Below, in pieces: positions 31,836-32,986 of a stretch of DNA of 32,986 bases. The notes below the pieces were generated by a model. It worked only from the letters and a program-made list of their open reading frames with translations, was not told where the DNA came from and did not search any database. The stretch comes from Alphaproteobacteria bacterium (GTDB lineage: Bacteria > Pseudomonadota > Alphaproteobacteria > CAAHEQ01 > UBA3637): assembly GCA_017394405.1 (NCBI GenBank), contig JAFPYW010000056.1:1-32986 (forward strand). Direction: 5' to 3'. The translations under genes were made by a program, and so were the position numbers. Position 1 is the stretch's first letter. The number at the start of each line of letters is the position of its first letter.

Positions 31836-31864
31836 ATTATAATAAACCACCCGAATAGAGTCAA
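31836..31864 (-). promoter_or_regulatory. Promoter of the structured RNA / R-M island
   Basis: Minus strand TTGACT (31859-31864), 17 bases, TATAAT (31836-31841). The -35 abuts the direct repeat. Expected transcript start is near 31829. Confidence 0.75.
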
Positions 31865-31866
31865 TA

Positions 31867-31928
31867 AAAAAAAGCGGCACCACATAGGCACCGCTTTGTT
31901 GAGGGTTTTCTTTTTATGTTTAATACAT
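31867..31928. repeat. 62-bp direct repeat, copy 2 (authentic groEL end and terminator)
   Basis: Identical to 30110-30171. It contains the groEL stop and its terminator: an 11-base-pair stem with two wobble pairs (31871-31881 with 31887-31897) followed on the minus strand by eight T. Confidence 0.9.
31871..31897 (-). terminator. groEL terminator
   Basis: Stem AAAGCGG/CCGCTTT extended by GGTGCC-type pairs, loop of five, followed by TTTTTTTTA on the minus strand. The duplicated copy is at 30114-30140. Confidence 0.85.
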
Positions 31929-32986
31929 GCCACCCATGCCACCGGGCATGCCGCCCATATCACCGCCATGGTTGCAACCGCATTTTTCTTCCGGTTTGTC
32001 GGCTACCATTGCTTCTGTTGTCAGCAATAAGCCACCCACAGAACTGGCGCCTTCCAAAGCAATACGCACTACTTTGGTCGGATCAATAATACCGGCTTTC
32101 AACATATCGGCATATTCGCCTTTGCGCGCATCATAACCATGTGTTGTTTTGTATTCTTCCAACAACTTACCAACAATTACCGCACCATCAACGGCCGCAT
32201 TAGCAGCGATTTGACGCACAGGCGCTTGCAACGTTTTACGAATAATATCAATACCAGCACGTTGTTCATCGTTTGCGGGCTTCAAAGAATCCAACGCCTT
32301 TGTGGCATACAACAAAGCCACACCGCCACCCGGTACAACACCTTCCTTCACTGCAGCGCGAGTCGCATGCAAAGCATCATCCACACGATCTTTTTTCTCC
32401 TTCACCTCCACTTCGGAAGCACCGCCCACTTTAATCACGGCGACACCACCGGAGAGTTTGCCCAAACGTTCTTCCAATTTTTCACGATCATAATCGCTGG
32501 AGGCCGCTTCAATTTGAGAGCGAATTTGAGCACAACGGGCTTGAATATCTTTCTTATCCCCCGCACCATCTACAATGGTTGTATCATCTTTGGTAATCGT
32601 AACAGTTTTTGCTGTACCCAACATTTCCAAACGCACATCTTCCAATTTCATACCTAAATCGGCAGAGATCACTTGACCATGTGTCAAAATAGCAATATCT
32701 TCCAACATCGCTTTACGACGATCACCAAAACCAGGGGCTTTCACAGCGGCGACCTTTAATCCGCCGCGTAATTTATTCACAACCAACGTAGCCAATGCTT
32801 CACCTTCAATATCTTCGGCGATAATCAAAAGTGGACGACCGGATTGTACAACGGCTTCCAACACCGGCAATAAAGCTTGCAAATTGTTTAACTTGGATTC
32901 GTTGATCAAAATATAGGGATTATCCAATTCCGCAATCATCTTTTCAGCATTTGTCACAAAATAAGGGGACAAATAACCACGATCAA
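31920..32986 (-). CDS. groEL: Chaperonin GroEL (60 kDa), C-terminal two thirds, runs off the right edge
   Basis: Large ATP-driven folding chaperonin. The window shows the apical domain ([59 protein letters not shown]), the intermediate hinge and the equatorial domain with the nucleotide-site motif [12 protein letters not shown] and the stretch [16 protein letters not shown]. The protein ends in the Gly-Gly-Met repeat ([15 protein letters not shown]), preceded by an unusual KCGCNHGG. The start and any groES lie outside the window. Complete through its stop and terminator despite the insertion of the R-M island next to it. Confidence 0.98.
   Translation of the reverse strand, partial: DRGYLSPYFVTNAEKMIAELDNPYILINESKLNNLQALLPVLEAVVQSGRPLLIIAEDIEGEALATLVVNKLRGGLKVAAVKAPGFGDRRKAMLEDIAILTHGQVISADLGMKLEDVRLEMLGTAKTVTITKDDTTIVDGAGDKKDIQARCAQIRSQIEAASSDYDREKLEERLGKLSGGVAVIKVGGASEVEVKEKKDRVDDALHATRAAVKEGVVPGGGVALLYATKALDSLKPANDEQRAGIDIIRKTLQAPVRQIAANAAVDGAVIVGKLLEEYKTTHGYDARKGEYADMLKAGIIDPTKVVRIALEGASSVGGLLLTTEAMVADKPEEKCGCNHGGDMGGMPGGMGGMY

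Noticed and set aside
31686-31864. A firm call of HEARO/OMEGA guide RNA
   Set aside because: No IscB/IsrB gene is in the window and the resemblance is only by general layout; without a covariance-model search it stays a hypothesis.
31927-32657. Plus-strand frames opposite groEL and similar long frames opposite gyrA
   Set aside because: They are low-complexity mirror frames of highly biased genes, without ribosome sites.
1-32986. CRISPR arrays, insertion sequences, rRNA and tRNA genes
   Set aside because: No regularly spaced repeats, transposase motifs or conserved RNA signatures were seen on either strand.

Overview
The window reads as chromosome of an AT-leaning alphaproteobacterium, probably an uncultured host- or gut-associated Rhodospirillales-like lineage (the taxon is an inference; no rRNA is present). 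Evidence: the alphaproteobacterial mtaB-ftsY pairing, an alphaproteobacterial ssb / gyrA / ppiB neighbourhood, an alphaproteobacterial-type LexA box (GTTC-N7-GTTC), and L33, GyrA, Ssb and GroEL sequences of that class.

Layout. 1-7141 (minus): 5' part of a class A penicillin-binding protein, a membrane-anchored parvulin isomerase, and a leaderless operon mtaB - ftsY - membrane/HEAT-repeat protein - cyclic-nucleotide-binding-fold protein. 7257-9847 (plus): a short MoxR - DUF58 - DUF4381 operon whose last gene is frameshifted, then rpmG. 9898-11445: a YgjP-type metallopeptidase, a small membrane protein, and a SixA-like protein that has lost its catalytic histidines.

11472-21894: a compact podovirus-type virion cassette on the minus strand. 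It holds two small leader genes, portal, scaffold, capsid, two tail tubular proteins, a virion core-like protein, a small terminase candidate, large terminase, SleB endolysin, an XhlA-like membrane protein and a 59-aa protein. An XRE-S24 repressor gene diverges from it. The first promoter carries a LexA box over its -10, and portal has its own near-consensus promoter followed by an attenuator-like hairpin. No integrase, replication gene, RNA polymerase or tail fibre is visible in these about 10 kb, although the reading frames are intact. This is either a reduced prophage/satellite or a DNA-damage-inducible, gene-transfer-agent-like particle; it is the main candidate for an undescribed system.

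21947-28929 (minus): the ssb - gyrA - ppiB block, interrupted on both sides of gyrA by unfamiliar genes, several built of internal repeats; coaD, often found in this block in alphaproteobacteria, is missing. 29086-30053: a small protein and an acidic membrane-anchored protein, convergent and overlapping.

30110-31928: an AT-rich island downstream of groEL carrying a DNA methyltransferase, a PD-(D/E)XK nuclease (type II restriction-modification pair) and, ahead of them, a promoter - structured RNA - terminator unit of about 195 nt. The island lies between two perfect 62-bp direct copies of the groEL 3' end plus terminator. groEL itself (partial) runs off the right edge.
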